A DNA stretch of 64,000 nt from Cloacibacterium normanense (GTDB taxonomy: Bacteria; Bacteroidota; Bacteroidia; Flavobacteriales; Weeksellaceae). The stretch is from assembly GCF_003860565.1 (NCBI RefSeq), contig NZ_CP034157.1, forward strand, positions 1-64,000. Reading direction: 5' to 3'. Numbering within the stretch: position 1 is the first letter of the stretch; the number at the start of each line of letters is the position of its first letter. Below are positions 18,766 to 28,062 of this stretch, piece by piece. The translations under genes were made by a program, and so were the position numbers. A model generated the notes under the pieces. The model was not told the origin of the DNA, ran no database searches, and saw only the letters and a list, made by a program, of their open reading frames with translations.

Positions 18766-18816
18766 GTTTTAAAATTTTTACAAAAATACTTAAATTTTCA
18801 ATTCTCGGGATTTTTC

Positions 18817-18824
18817 TATCTTTG
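18817..18824 (+). promoter_or_regulatory. -7 promoter element, icmF
   Basis: TATCTTTG matches TAnnTTTG, 21 bp before the ATG at 18846. This rules against the in-frame TTG at 18822, which lies within the promoter. Confidence 0.58.
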
Positions 18825-18845
18825 AGACCTATCGAAAAGTTATTT

Positions 18846-21800
18846 ATGGAAACCCAAAAATATCAACCTAACAACAAGGTAAGAGTAGTTACAGCAGCCT
18901 CACTTTTTGACGGACACGACGCTGCCATTAACATTATGCGAAGAGTGATTCAAGGAACGGGATGCGAAGTCATTCACCTTGGTCATGATAAATCCGCAGA
19001 AGAAGTAGTAAACTGTGCTATTCAAGAAGATGCAAACGCTATTGCACTTACGTCTTATCAAGGCGGTCATAATGAATATTTTAAATACATCTATGATTTA
19101 CTTCGTGAGAAGAACTCTCCTCAAATCAAAATTTTTGGTGGAGGTGGTGGAGTAATTCTTCCCGAAGAAATTAAAGATTTAATGGAGTATGGAATCGATA
19201 GAATTTATTCTCCAGATGATGGTAGAGAAATGGGATTGCAAGGAATGATTGATGATTTGGTTCAAAAATCTGATTTTGCTACTGGTGAAAATATTACCGT
19301 TTCTGATATCGAAAATATCAAATTTGAAGATGCTAAATCTATCGCGCAAGTAATTTCTGCAGTAGAAAACTTCTCAGATGAAAAACCAGAATTGGTTACC
19401 GCTTTAAAGGAAAAAGCGAAAAATTTCCATATTCCCATCATCGGGATTACAGGAACTGGAGGCGCTGGTAAATCTTCATTAACAGATGAATTGGTGCGTA
19501 GATTTTTAAGAGCAAACGCAGATAAAAAAATTGCGATTATTTCTGTAGACCCTTCTAAAAAGAAAACAGGAGGCGCTCTTCTCGGCGATAGAATCAGAAT
19601 GAATTCTATTAATGATTCTAGAGTTTACATGCGGTCTATGGCAACTCGAGAGAATAATGTTTCGGTTTCGCCTTACATTCATTCTGCATTAGATGTTTTG
19701 AAGATTTCAAATCCAGATATTATTATTTTAGAAACTTCGGGAATTGGTCAATCTGGTTCAGAAATTACTGAAATTGCAGATGTTTCTATGTATGTAATGA
19801 CGCCAGAATATGGTGCTTCTACTCAGTTAGAAAAAATTGATATGCTGGATTATGCAGATTTAATTGCATTGAATAAATCTGACAAAAGAGGAGCTTTAGA
19901 TGCGATTCAAGCGGTGAGAAAACAATTTCAGCGTAACCACCAATTATGGGAAACTCCATTAGAAGAAATGCCAGTTTTTTCTACGAAGGCAAGTCAGTTT
20001 AACGATTGGGGAACTACCGCTTTGTACAATGCATTGATTGAAAAAGTAAATGCTAAATTCACTTCATTAGATTTAAAATCATACGAAGAACAAAACGTTT
20101 CGGAAGAATCTACCATTATTCCACCGAAAAGAGTTCGTTATCTTTCTGAAATCGTAGACAATAATAAAAATTACGATAAACAAGTTGAAGAACAAGCGCT
20201 AATCGCTAAGAAAATGTACCTTATTGATGGTGCTAAAGCGCTGATTACAGATGATGAACATACTACAGATAAACTTGAAAAAGTTTTCCTAAAAACCAAA
20301 AAAGAGCTTTCGGAAGAAAACAGATTATTCCTTCAAGGTTGGCATCATTTCAAAGAAGAAATGCAACAAGATACATTCTCTTATTTAGTTCGTGGAAAAG
20401 AAATTAAGGTAGAAACCAAATACGAATCACTTTCGCATCTTAAAATTCCAAAAATTGCTTTGCCAAAATTCCAAGATTGGGGCGATTTAATCCGTTGGAA
20501 AGGTCAGGAAAATGTTCCGGGAGCTTTTCCTTACACTTCGGGAATTTATCCTTTCAAAAGAACGGGAGAAGATCCTACCAGAATGTTTGCGGGTGAAGGC
20601 GGTCCAGAACGTACCAACAGAAGATTCCATTATGTTTCGGCGGAAATGCCTGCGAAAAGACTTTCTACAGCGTTTGATTCTGTGACTTTATATGGTCAAG
20701 ATCCTGCATTCCCACCCGATATTTACGGAAAAATTGGAAATGCGGGAGTTTCTATCGCGACTTTAGATGACGCTAAAAAATTATATTCAGGTTTTGATTT
20801 AATCAATGCATTGACTTCAGTTTCGATGACGATTAATGGCCCTGCTCCAATGATTTTGGCATTTTTCATGAATGCAGCGATCGACCAAAATGTAGAAAAA
20901 TACATTGAAGAAAACAATCTTTGGTCTAAAGTTGAAGAAAAACTCAAAGCAAAATTTGATGATAAAGGCTTAAAAAGACCAGTTTATAATGGTAATTTGC
21001 CAGAATCTAATAATGGTTTAGGTCTTAAATTGCTTGGTTTAACAGGTGATGAAATTGTAGATGTAGAAACGTATCAAAAGATAAAAGCAGAAACTATTGC
21101 AACGGTTCGTGGAACGGTTCAGGCGGATATTTTGAAAGAAGATCAAGCGCAGAATACGTGTATTTTCTCTACGGAATTTGCTTTGAGATTAATGGGCGAT
21201 GTTCAGGAATATTTCATTCAAAATAAAGTGAGAAATTTCTACTCGGTTTCTATTTCTGGTTATCACATTGCTGAAGCTGGCGCGAACCCAATTTCTCAGT
21301 TGGCGTTTACATTGGCAAATGGTTTCACGTATGTGGAATATTATTTAAGCCGAGGTATGAATATCAATGATTTTGCTCCGAATTTATCTTTCTTTTTCTC
21401 TAATGGAATTGATCCAGAATATGCGGTAATCGGTAGAGTAGCGAGAAGAATTTGGGCAAAAGCAATGAAACTTAAATATGGAGCTGATGAAAGAAGCCAA
21501 ATGTTGAAGTACCACATTCAAACTTCTGGTCGTTCACTTCACGCACAAGAAATTGATTTTAACGATATCAGAACCACGCTTCAAGCGTTGTACGCAATTT
21601 ATGACAACTGTAACTCGTTGCATACCAATGCTTATGATGAAGCGATTACCACGCCAACTGAAGAATCTGTACGTAGAGCAATGGCGATTCAGTTAATCAT
21701 CAATAAAGAATTAGGTTTAGCGAAAAACGAAAATCCGTTGCAAGGTTCTTTCATTATTGAAGAATTGACGGATTTGGTAGAAGAAGCGGTTTATGCAGAA

Positions 21801-22208
21801 TTTGACAGAATTACAGAACGAGGCGGAGTTCTAGGAGCAATGGAAACCATGTATCAGCGTTCTAAAATTCAGGAGGAATCGATGCATTATGAATGGCTAA
21901 AACATACAGGAGAATATCCAATTATCGGCGTGAATACTTTCCTCGGAAAAGATGGTTCGCCAACGGTTTTACCGGGAGAAGTAATTCGTTCTACTGAAGA
22001 AGAAAAGCAATTGCAGATTCAGAATTTAGAGAATTTCCAAAAATCCAACGAAGATAAAACTCAAGAATGGTTGCAGAAACTTCAATTGGCTGCCATCAAT
22101 CAGAAAAATTTATTCGAAGTGATGATGGAAGCGGTGAAATATTGCTCTCTCGGACAAATTACCAACGCACTTTTCGAAGTGGGCGGAAAATACCGAAGGA
22201 ATATGTAA
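18846..22208 (+). CDS. icmF: Fused isobutyryl-CoA mutase IcmF (B12 domain, G-protein chaperone, mutase)
   Basis: About 1,120 residues carry three domains in the IcmF order. A cobalamin-binding Rossmann domain (about 10-140) has [11 protein letters not shown] (DxHxxG type, with A in place of the G) and [10 protein letters not shown] MeaB-like GTPase (about 190-410) has the P-loop GTGGAGKSS near 201 and NKSDKRG near 343; it loads and repairs the cofactor. A radical mutase barrel (about 545-1120) has [19 protein letters not shown]. IcmF interconverts isobutyryl-CoA and n-butyryl-CoA, and related fusions accept other branched acyl-CoAs; the sequence alone does not settle the substrate. It is distinct from two-subunit methylmalonyl-CoA mutase. 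The natural terminator is broken by an IS. Confidence 0.93.
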   Translation: METQKYQPNNKVRVVTAASLFDGHDAAINIMRRVIQGTGCEVIHLGHDKSAEEVVNCAIQEDANAIALTSYQGGHNEYFKYIYDLLREKNSPQIKIFGGGGGVILPEEIKDLMEYGIDRIYSPDDGREMGLQGMIDDLVQKSDFATGENITVSDIENIKFEDAKSIAQVISAVENFSDEKPELVTALKEKAKNFHIPIIGITGTGGAGKSSLTDELVRRFLRANADKKIAIISVDPSKKKTGGALLGDRIRMNSINDSRVYMRSMATRENNVSVSPYIHSALDVLKISNPDIIILETSGIGQSGSEITEIADVSMYVMTPEYGASTQLEKIDMLDYADLIALNKSDKRGALDAIQAVRKQFQRNHQLWETPLEEMPVFSTKASQFNDWGTTALYNALIEKVNAKFTSLDLKSYEEQNVSEESTIIPPKRVRYLSEIVDNNKNYDKQVEEQALIAKKMYLIDGAKALITDDEHTTDKLEKVFLKTKKELSEENRLFLQGWHHFKEEMQQDTFSYLVRGKEIKVETKYESLSHLKIPKIALPKFQDWGDLIRWKGQENVPGAFPYTSGIYPFKRTGEDPTRMFAGEGGPERTNRRFHYVSAEMPAKRLSTAFDSVTLYGQDPAFPPDIYGKIGNAGVSIATLDDAKKLYSGFDLINALTSVSMTINGPAPMILAFFMNAAIDQNVEKYIEENNLWSKVEEKLKAKFDDKGLKRPVYNGNLPESNNGLGLKLLGLTGDEIVDVETYQKIKAETIATVRGTVQADILKEDQAQNTCIFSTEFALRLMGDVQEYFIQNKVRNFYSVSISGYHIAEAGANPISQLAFTLANGFTYVEYYLSRGMNINDFAPNLSFFFSNGIDPEYAVIGRVARRIWAKAMKLKYGADERSQMLKYHIQTSGRSLHAQEIDFNDIRTTLQALYAIYDNCNSLHTNAYDEAITTPTEESVRRAMAIQLIINKELGLAKNENPLQGSFIIEELTDLVEEAVYAEFDRITERGGVLGAMETMYQRSKIQEESMHYEWLKHTGEYPIIGVNTFLGKDGSPTVLPGEVIRSTEEEKQLQIQNLENFQKSNEDKTQEWLQKLQLAAINQKNLFEVMMEAVKYCSLGQITNALFEVGGKYRRNM

Positions 22209-22244
22209 TTTCGACTTTGCTCAACTACCGATTATCACGACAAT

Positions 22245-22262
22245 AAAAAACTCCAGAATTTT
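22245..22262 (+). terminator. Left arm of a terminator split by an IS
   Basis: AAAAAACTCCAG (22245-22256) is the left arm. Its perfect complement CTGGAGTTTTTT lies at 23692-23703, on the other side of the IS. Removing the IS and one 3-bp duplicate restores a 12-bp stem with loop AATTT between the convergent icmF and T9SS-cargo genes. Confidence 0.85.
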
Positions 22263-22289
22263 AGACTGCACCCAAAAGTTTAGACAAAA

Positions 22290-23078
22290 TTAAACAATAT
22301 TCTCAAAGGAAAGAGTTCGGTACTGTACCGGACTCTTTCCTTTGAGATTGAGTCTTATTCTATCATTGTTGTAATAGTGAATGTACTTCACTATTTCGAT
22401 CTTAAGTTCCTGAATGGAACCAAACTTTCTGGTATAAAACATTTCTGATTTTATCGTTCCAAAAAAGTTTTCTATCACCGCATTGTCCAAACAGTTTCCT
22501 TTTCGGGACATACTTTGAATAATACCTTTTTCTTTTAACAAGTTTTGGTAATGTTTCATTTGATATTGCCAACCTTGATCAGAATGTAGAATGATGTTTT
22601 GTGTAGATTTTACTTTTCTGAATGATTTCTTTAGCATTCTGATGATTTGGCTAAACACAGGTCTTTCAGATAAGTCAAAACTGACAATTTCACCATTAAA
22701 TAAATCGATGATTGGAGATAGGTAAAGTTTATTACCCGATACATTAAACTCTGTAACATCGGTTGCCCATTTCTGATTAGGAGTGTCCGATTTGAAATTC
22801 CTCTGTAGAACATTGGGCGCAATTTTCCCTTGCTCTCCCTTGTAAGATTTATATTTCTTCACTCGGATAATACTCTTTAATCCTAATGTTTTCATAAGTC
22901 GTAAAACAGTTTTGTGATTAATCAAAATTCCTTTTTCTTTCAAAAGCAAAGTAATTCTTCTATAGCCCAACCTTCCTTTGTGACGATGATAAATCTGATT
23001 AATCATTTCTTTTATTTCCGCATATTTATCTTTCATTTGAAAGCGTTTTTGATAGTAATAAAAACTGCTTCTTGCCAT
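22290..23078 (-). CDS. IS3-family transposase OrfB (DDE integrase domain), copy 1
   Basis: The 262-residue frame begins MARSSFYYYQKRF, continues with the HTH_21-like IYHRHKGRLGYRRITLLLKEKG and has an rve integrase core: WATDVTEF (first Asp), LHSDQGWQY (second Asp) and NCLDNAVIENFFGTIKSE (Glu). In this family OrfB is normally made as an OrfAB fusion by -1 frameshifting. The OrfB frame is open well upstream of 23078, through the end of orfA, with an A-rich AGGAAAAA near 23145 as the likely slip site. Confidence 0.92.
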   Translation of the reverse strand: MARSSFYYYQKRFQMKDKYAEIKEMINQIYHRHKGRLGYRRITLLLKEKGILINHKTVLRLMKTLGLKSIIRVKKYKSYKGEQGKIAPNVLQRNFKSDTPNQKWATDVTEFNVSGNKLYLSPIIDLFNGEIVSFDLSERPVFSQIIRMLKKSFRKVKSTQNIILHSDQGWQYQMKHYQNLLKEKGIIQSMSRKGNCLDNAVIENFFGTIKSEMFYTRKFGSIQELKIEIVKYIHYYNNDRIRLNLKGKSPVQYRTLSFENIV

Positions 23079-23119
23079 CGATGTACAATGCAGCAGTACT
23101 GCTAAATCAAAGTCCTGCC

Positions 23120-23644
23120 TTAACTCTTCGATGGCTTTGGATTTTTCCTTTCCTGAATTAAGGCGTCTAACTTTTTTAAAATGGCGTTCTCGGCTTCTAA
23201 ATAATAAATCCTCTCCAACAGTTTTTCCTCCCTTGTTAAGGGTTTGCCTGTTTTCTTTTTTTTTCGCTTGTAATTACTCATGGTTTTAGGTCTTCCTCTG
23301 GGTCTGTTTTCTAAACCTAAAATACCATTTTTTTTGTAATTACGCTGCCAACTAAGAATACTGGACTCCGCAGGAATATTAAACCTTCTCGACGCTTCTT
23401 TTAAACTTAAATTCTCTTTCTCAATTACTGATAAAATCTTTAATTTAAAATCTTTTGTGTAATGCGTATTGGAAAGCCGAACAAGTCCTGAAACTCCATA
23501 AAGTTCATAAAATTTTATCCATTTACGAACCAAGGAACCACAAACTCCAATGCGTTTTCCTAAATCGTCTGTTCCAATGTCCCCTTTGTGATATCTCTTT
23601 ATAGCTTTTAATTTAAAGTCTACTGAATATTTACTTTTTCCCAT
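23120..23644 (-). CDS. IS3-family OrfA, double helix-turn-helix protein, copy 1
   Basis: From the ATG at 23644 the protein is 174 residues (MGKSKYSVDFKLKAIKRYHKG). It has two helix-turn-helix units, about 15-50 (DLGKRIGVCGSLVRKWIKFYELYG) and 70-105 (LKEASRRFNIPAESSILSWQRNY), then a basic linker and a C-terminal leucine-zipper-like coiled coil (LLERIYYLEAENAILKKLDAL). This is the InsJ layout of IS150. An in-frame start at 23689 lies outside the IS and is not used as the gene start. Confidence 0.9.
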   Translation of the reverse strand: MGKSKYSVDFKLKAIKRYHKGDIGTDDLGKRIGVCGSLVRKWIKFYELYGVSGLVRLSNTHYTKDFKLKILSVIEKENLSLKEASRRFNIPAESSILSWQRNYKKNGILGLENRPRGRPKTMSNYKRKKKKTGKPLTREEKLLERIYYLEAENAILKKLDALIQERKNPKPSKS

Positions 23645-23688
23645 AAAAAATACCCCTAAAAAGTGTCTAACTTTTTGGGGGCAGTCCA

Positions 23689-23703
23689 TTTCTGGAGTTT
23701 TTT
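23689..23703 (+). terminator. Right arm of the terminator split by IS copy 1
   Basis: TTT (target duplicate) then CTGGAGTTTTTT. It matches the left arm at 22245-22256. Confidence 0.85.
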
Positions 23704-23717
23704 ATTTAATACTTATT

Positions 23718-24641
23718 CTATTTTGTTTTCAAAAATTTCTTTGAAAATGAGTTGTCTGAAGAAGTGAAAATATAAACTCCTTTTGGAAGCTCAGATATGT
23801 CTAGAGTATTTTTCATTTCTCCTTTTTTAATAAGTTTGCCAGAAGCATTGTAAAGGTTGTATTCTAGAGGCGTTTTTAAGTTTTTGAGTATTAATTCATT
23901 TTGAGATTCAGAAAGATATAAATAGCCTTCATTTTTTGGAATATCATTTACGGATAATGCAGAGGTTTCATACACTTTTACATCATCAAACATTGCTCTA
24001 GCTGTTCCTGCATTTCCTGCTAATAATTGTAAATGTATAGGAGTAACGGTAGGTTCTAAATCAAATTCTGTATAATCTTGACTGTTGTAAATTCCCGTCA
24101 TGAGATTTCCATCGATATATACTTTGGCTTTTTTGGTGTTTAAATTATGTTCAATTTTGATGTGATACCAAGTGTTAGGTTGATAATTCATCATCAATAG
24201 GTATCTAGGACCGAAACTTCCTTTGTAAGAAGTAATGTCAATTCTTCTACTTCCTCCAGAACTTGTAAACTCTAATCTTGAAACTCTAGTTCCCCAAGTT
24301 CCGATGTTTAAATCTCCAATTCCAATTCCCGCAGAAAGCCCATTTGCGGCTAAATCTACATTAATAAAAGTTTCTACCGTTACTAATTGTGGAAAAGTAA
24401 TTGTTCTATAGAGTTCTGCAGACCAGCTACCTGCTCCTTCTAGTTGTAGAGATTGTGCACCATTTTTCACTACAGTATTTACCACTTTTTGATTTGCAGT
24501 TCCTGTTCCGTTATATTTAATGGTGTAACCAGAAGGTAAAGTTCCTAAAGCATCAGTTTCAAAACTGTCATTTACCAAGAATTGAGAAGGTAAAGAATAA
24601 AAAACCAATGCTAAAATCAGAGAAAATAATTTTGTTTTCAT
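23718..24641 (-). CDS. T9SS type A cargo protein with LamG/concanavalin-like domain
   Basis: The 307-residue protein has a signal peptide (MKTKLFSLILALVFYSLPSQ) and a jelly-roll, LamG-like region (about 25-225) with typical strands such as ELYRTITFPQLVTVETFINV, PNTWYHIKIEHNLNTKKAKVYIDG and AMFDDVKVYETSAL. The C-terminal 70 residues (LYNASGKLIKKGEMKNTLDISELPKGVYIFTSSDNSFSKKFLKTK in outline) form the type A sorting domain that directs export by the type IX system. It is therefore exposed on or released from the cell surface. A carbohydrate-binding role is possible but no catalytic domain is seen. Confidence 0.88.
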   Translation of the reverse strand: MKTKLFSLILALVFYSLPSQFLVNDSFETDALGTLPSGYTIKYNGTGTANQKVVNTVVKNGAQSLQLEGAGSWSAELYRTITFPQLVTVETFINVDLAANGLSAGIGIGDLNIGTWGTRVSRLEFTSSGGSRRIDITSYKGSFGPRYLLMMNYQPNTWYHIKIEHNLNTKKAKVYIDGNLMTGIYNSQDYTEFDLEPTVTPIHLQLLAGNAGTARAMFDDVKVYETSALSVNDIPKNEGYLYLSESQNELILKNLKTPLEYNLYNASGKLIKKGEMKNTLDISELPKGVYIFTSSDNSFSKKFLKTK

Positions 24642-24781
24642 GTCTGTAAAATTGGTATATAAAGTTACAAACTATTAAACAAAATGTTCAACTTACATGT
24701 TGCAATTAATAAATAAACATGATAAGAATCATTATATAAATAAACGTTTCAATAAAAATTTATTCTGAAAATTGGTAAATT

Positions 24782-25717
24782 TTACAACTGACTAGCAATA
24801 CCCTCTACAAAGGTTTTGGTGAAATCTTTGTTCATGGCTTTTCGGTGTTCAAATTTTGGAACTACTAGATTTTCGGTAAGTTGTTCTGTGGTTTTTCCTT
24901 CGGCGAGAGATTTTTTAATAAAATCTGCGCTTGCTTCTAAGAAATTTCTCATTTCGGTGAGATTTTCTAGGTTTCCTTTTGTGAGATTTTTATCTGGAGC
25001 ATGTCCGAAAATAAATAAAGTGTCTTTGTCAAAAGTAGAAATGGCTTTTTCTAAAACAGAAATCCAACTTCTAAAATTAGAACCATCTTTTACGCGATAA
25101 ACAGGAATCATGTTGATGAACATTAAATCTCCCATGTGAACCACATTGTCTTTTTCGAAATGATACATCGCGTCACCAAACGTATGTCCCGCTCCGAAAT
25201 GATAAGCGGTTACTCTTTCTCCACCAGATTTGATGAGGTATTGGTCTTCAAATAAAATATTGGCGTAAACTTGTTTCTCTAAATTTTTAGCGAGTTCTGC
25301 TGCATTTTTCTGCAATTCTGGAACATTCTTTTGTGCCACAATTTTTTGAGTCAAATCTTTAAAAGCGAAATTTCCTGCAGTGTGATCTCCGTGATGATGC
25401 GTGTTGCACAAAAACTCAATCGGTTTTCCTTTGACATGAGAAATAGAATCGATTAAAGGTTGAATAAAATCTGGAAATTGAGCATCGATGACTACAAATG
25501 AATCTTTGGTTTCTAACAAACCTACGGTTCCACCACGATTGGTAAAACTGCTCACATTTCCTCTTATTTTAGAAACCTCGCCTTTTAAAGGAAGTAATGC
25601 ATTGTAAATGTTTCTTTGTGAAGTACAAGCCAACAGTTGAGGTAAAAATGCTACACCTAAAGTTGCGCCAAGAGAAGTGGTAAGAAATTCTTTGCGATTC
25701 ATGATTTTATTTTTCAC
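24782..25717 (-). CDS. Metallo-beta-lactamase-fold hydrolase, exported lipoprotein
   Basis: The 311-residue protein carries the MBL zinc motif CNTHHHGDHTAGN near residue 105, a later His in HFGAGHTFGD (near 175), GDLMF near 200 and FGHAPDK near 240. The N-terminus (MNRKEFLTTSLGATLGVAFLPQLLACTSQ in outline) combines a Tat-like start with a lipobox LLAC, so the protein is probably an exported lipoprotein. An ATG five codons into the frame (25702) may be the true start. Substrate is unknown: quinoprotein-relay-associated and lactonase-like MBLs look similar. It is not adjacent to any clear resistance gene. Confidence 0.85.
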   Translation of the reverse strand: MKNKIMNRKEFLTTSLGATLGVAFLPQLLACTSQRNIYNALLPLKGEVSKIRGNVSSFTNRGGTVGLLETKDSFVVIDAQFPDFIQPLIDSISHVKGKPIEFLCNTHHHGDHTAGNFAFKDLTQKIVAQKNVPELQKNAAELAKNLEKQVYANILFEDQYLIKSGGERVTAYHFGAGHTFGDAMYHFEKDNVVHMGDLMFINMIPVYRVKDGSNFRSWISVLEKAISTFDKDTLFIFGHAPDKNLTKGNLENLTEMRNFLEASADFIKKSLAEGKTTEQLTENLVVPKFEHRKAMNKDFTKTFVEGIASQL

Positions 25718-25777
25718 GAATTTAATTATTTATACGTTAAATAGTCTTAAAATTTAAAATTTTTATTCATAGAATAA

Positions 25778-25785
25778 TATCTTTG
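25778..25785 (+). promoter_or_regulatory. -7 promoter element, fatty acid desaturase
   Basis: TATCTTTG matches TAnnTTTG, 21 bp before the ATG at 25807. Confidence 0.55.
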
Positions 25786-25806
25786 TCTTTTTAACATAAT
25801 AATTAA

Positions 25807-26862
25807 ATGAGAGGAGAACAAAACATTATTAACGACTTAAAAAACTGGAAGGAACTCATCAAACCTTATGCTACACCAGAAGTAAAATTAGCAAGAAAAG
25901 AGGTTTGGAAAACAGTTTTACCTTTCGGTTTGCTTTTTATAGCGGCAGCCATAGTTTATGAATTTCAATTTTGGGGAGCTTTAGGAATTTGCTTTTTGGC
26001 AGGATTATTTTTAACCAGAATTTTTATTATTCAGCATGATTGCGGGCATCAATCTTTTTTTCCGGACAGAACTAAAAATGATAGAACAGGATTTCTAATG
26101 AGTTTGATGACGTGTATTCCATACAAATATTGGGCACGTTCTCATAATCATCATCACGCACATCAAGGTCAATTAGATACCAGAACCATCGGAGATGTTA
26201 CCTTGTTGACGGTGAGAGAATACAATGAACTTTCTAATTGGGGAAAGATTAAATACAGAATTTATCGTTCCGTTCCTGTAATGTTTGTTTTGGGACCGAT
26301 TTACTACATTTTTATTCACAACAGAATTCCTTTTATCAAATTTAAAGGTTGGGAAAAAGAGCGTTTAACGCTGTTGAGAACCAATTTATACTTATTAGGA
26401 TTTTTTGCCATTTTAGGAGTGATTTTAAGCTTGCCAAGTTTTGACCTTATCGAAGGTTTTAAAAAATTAGCACTTTTATATATTCCTATCCTTATCACGT
26501 TTGCTTTTACAGCAATTTGGTTTTTTTACATGCAACATCAGCACGACCCAAATTACAAAGCATGGAAAGAAGATTGGCAGTATCTTTTAGCAGCAATTAA
26601 AGGAAGTTCTTATTATAAATTGCCAAAAATTTTCAACTTTTTCACAGGAAATATTGGGTATCACCACATTCACCATTTGGCTCCGAAAGTTCCTTTCTAT
26701 AAATTAGAAAAATGCAGCAAGGAGAATCCTATTTTCCAAAAATATGTGACGACTATTACGTTATTAAGCAGTATTAAATATGCTTTTTATACACTTTGGG
26801 ACGAAGAAAATTACAGAATGATTACCTTCAGACAGCTGAAAACTATTCCTGTAAAAGCTTAA
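25807..26862 (+). CDS. Membrane fatty acid desaturase
   Basis: The 351-residue protein has the three His boxes of membrane di-iron desaturases: HDCGH near residue 77, HNHHH near 116 and HHIHH near 285. Hydrophobic helices lie at about 37-72, 155-175, 195-215 and 225-245. It introduces a double bond in membrane acyl chains, using O2 and an electron donor. The box forms are those of the Delta-12/Delta-9 acyl-lipid type (DesA-like); the regiochemistry cannot be read. The gene is monocistronic with its own promoter and terminator. Confidence 0.9.
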   Translation: MRGEQNIINDLKNWKELIKPYATPEVKLARKEVWKTVLPFGLLFIAAAIVYEFQFWGALGICFLAGLFLTRIFIIQHDCGHQSFFPDRTKNDRTGFLMSLMTCIPYKYWARSHNHHHAHQGQLDTRTIGDVTLLTVREYNELSNWGKIKYRIYRSVPVMFVLGPIYYIFIHNRIPFIKFKGWEKERLTLLRTNLYLLGFFAILGVILSLPSFDLIEGFKKLALLYIPILITFAFTAIWFFYMQHQHDPNYKAWKEDWQYLLAAIKGSSYYKLPKIFNFFTGNIGYHHIHHLAPKVPFYKLEKCSKENPIFQKYVTTITLLSSIKYAFYTLWDEENYRMITFRQLKTIPVKA

Positions 26863-26883
26863 AAATATTTAATATGATAAATG

Positions 26884-26913
26884 AACCTTCAAGATTTTCT
26901 TGGAGGTTTTTTG
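26884..26913 (+). terminator. Rho-independent terminator after the desaturase
   Basis: AACCTTCAAG (26884-26893) pairs with CTTGGAGGTT (26899-26908), with one G-T pair, followed by TTTTTTG. Confidence 0.78.
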
Positions 26914-26947
26914 TTGAGGTTAAAGAAAAGCCCTGCAAAAGATTTTG

Positions 26948-26955
26948 TATCTTTG
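26948..26955 (+). promoter_or_regulatory. -7 promoter element, kinase-fold-like gene
   Basis: TATCTTTG matches TAnnTTTG, 19 bp before the ATG at 26975. An AGGAGG sits directly against the ATG; that spacing is too short to act as a Shine-Dalgarno site. Confidence 0.55.
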
Positions 26956-26974
26956 AAAAGACAAATTCAGGAGG

Positions 26975-28024
26975 ATGAAAGACGTAAAAATAGAATTCAG
27001 AAAACCAATGTATCCCGTAAATCCAGAATTGATGGATTATTTGGAAAAAAATCATCGACTTACCAATATCAGATTTTATTATGATGATTTATTGCGTTTT
27101 TCAGATTATATGCCTGTTCATGATAAAGAAGGCAAGGACACACTTTGGCTCAATGTGTATTACCCAGAATTTGAACACGCCGAAATCGAAGCCAATCTCA
27201 ATAAAATTTACACGCTTTTACATTCTGATGGTGATGTAGATGTACTTCCTTTTTTGAAAGTTGATTCTATTCATTTTTGTACGTTTGGGAATTCTAAACC
27301 GTTCAGAATTAGAGTAAGAAATATTCTGAATGATAATTACACCAATTTTTACATTAAAAAAGCAGATGCTTCTAGAATTTACGGACTGGAACTAGAAGAA
27401 ATTTTGTCTCCAAATCGTATTAATTTCCTTTTGTACAAAGACACTTTAATTGAGGAACATATTTTAGGAATTCCTGGAGATGTCTTTATAGAAAAGCATT
27501 TAGACCTTTGTTCACCTCAAGAAAAAGCTCAAATTGCCAAAGAATTTGTGAAATTTAACGAAAGATGTCTCATCGGTTTACTCGGAGATATGCGTTCTTA
27601 CAATTACGTGGTGATTCCTGCACATGATTTTGACCAAGTGGTGTATAGAATTCGTCCGATTGATTTTGACCAACAGTGCTACGAAGGAAATCTCAAAATT
27701 TATCTGCCTCAATATTTCAAAGAAAATAAAAAAATGGTAGAAATGGTTTATGATAGACTTAAACCCAATTCCATAGAACAATACCGAAAAGAAGTTCGTT
27801 CTGCCATTGCAAAACGCGCCAGTACAGACGGAAGGTTGCCTCATTTGTTAGAAATTATGAAAAGAGATGAGATTTCTAAACCAGAACATGTAGAAGAATT
27901 GAAAGCAGGTTTGCATAAACTTACTTATAGCATTCAGTTCAAAAAATGTCAATCTATGGGCGAAATTCTAGAATCTGGACTCAATTTCGTGATTAGAAAT
28001 TATAATAATTCTAACGTGAGATAG
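26975..28024 (+). CDS. Unknown conserved-looking protein with kinase-fold-like residue order
   Basis: I do not recognise the family. The 349-residue protein is soluble with no signal peptide. Its middle follows the order of the protein-kinase/aminoglycoside-phosphotransferase fold: NFYIKKAD (possible ATP-binding Lys near 128), ELEEIL (possible helix-C Glu near 140), LIEEHILGIPGD (hinge-like, 158-169), LLGDMRSYNYVV (202-213; Asp205 and Asn210 at the exact D-x4-N spacing of a catalytic loop) and RPIDFDQQ (227-234; DFD in the DFG place). The N-terminal 100 residues would be a separate domain. Substrate is unknown. ruvC follows 38 bp downstream. The fold is inference. Confidence 0.6.
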   Translation: MKDVKIEFRKPMYPVNPELMDYLEKNHRLTNIRFYYDDLLRFSDYMPVHDKEGKDTLWLNVYYPEFEHAEIEANLNKIYTLLHSDGDVDVLPFLKVDSIHFCTFGNSKPFRIRVRNILNDNYTNFYIKKADASRIYGLELEEILSPNRINFLLYKDTLIEEHILGIPGDVFIEKHLDLCSPQEKAQIAKEFVKFNERCLIGLLGDMRSYNYVVIPAHDFDQVVYRIRPIDFDQQCYEGNLKIYLPQYFKENKKMVEMVYDRLKPNSIEQYRKEVRSAIAKRASTDGRLPHLLEIMKRDEISKPEHVEELKAGLHKLTYSIQFKKCQSMGEILESGLNFVIRNYNNSNVR

Positions 28025-28050
28025 CTTTATTTCTAAAGAAAAAAAATCTC

Positions 28051-28058
28051 TACATTTG
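28051..28058 (+). promoter_or_regulatory. -7 promoter element, ruvC (leaderless)
   Basis: TACATTTG matches TAnnTTTG and ends 4 bp before the ruvC ATG at 28063, so transcription would start at or next to the start codon. Confidence 0.5.
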
Positions 28059-28062
28059 CCCT

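Larger units (their letters stand above)
22263..23688 (-). mobile_element. IS3-family (IS150-like) insertion sequence, copy 1
   Basis: The element is 1,426 bp. The left end begins AGACTGCACCCAAAAG and the right end, read inward, TGGACTGCCCCCAAAAAG; they form imperfect inverted repeats of about 25 bp. The flanking 3-bp duplication is TTT (22260-22262 and 23689-23691). Two overlapping frames encode OrfA and the DDE transposase OrfB. Copy 2 at 46102-47527 has the same length, the same orientation and only scattered differences, so both moved recently. The insertion lies in a terminator loop. Confidence 0.93.

Noticed and set aside
18822-18845. TTG start for icmF eight codons upstream
   Set aside because: It overlaps the -7 element TATCTTTG, so it would lie upstream of the transcript start.
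26960-26977. Shine-Dalgarno site AGGAGG before the kinase-fold-like gene
   Set aside because: It touches the ATG with no spacing, and genes here do not use such sites.
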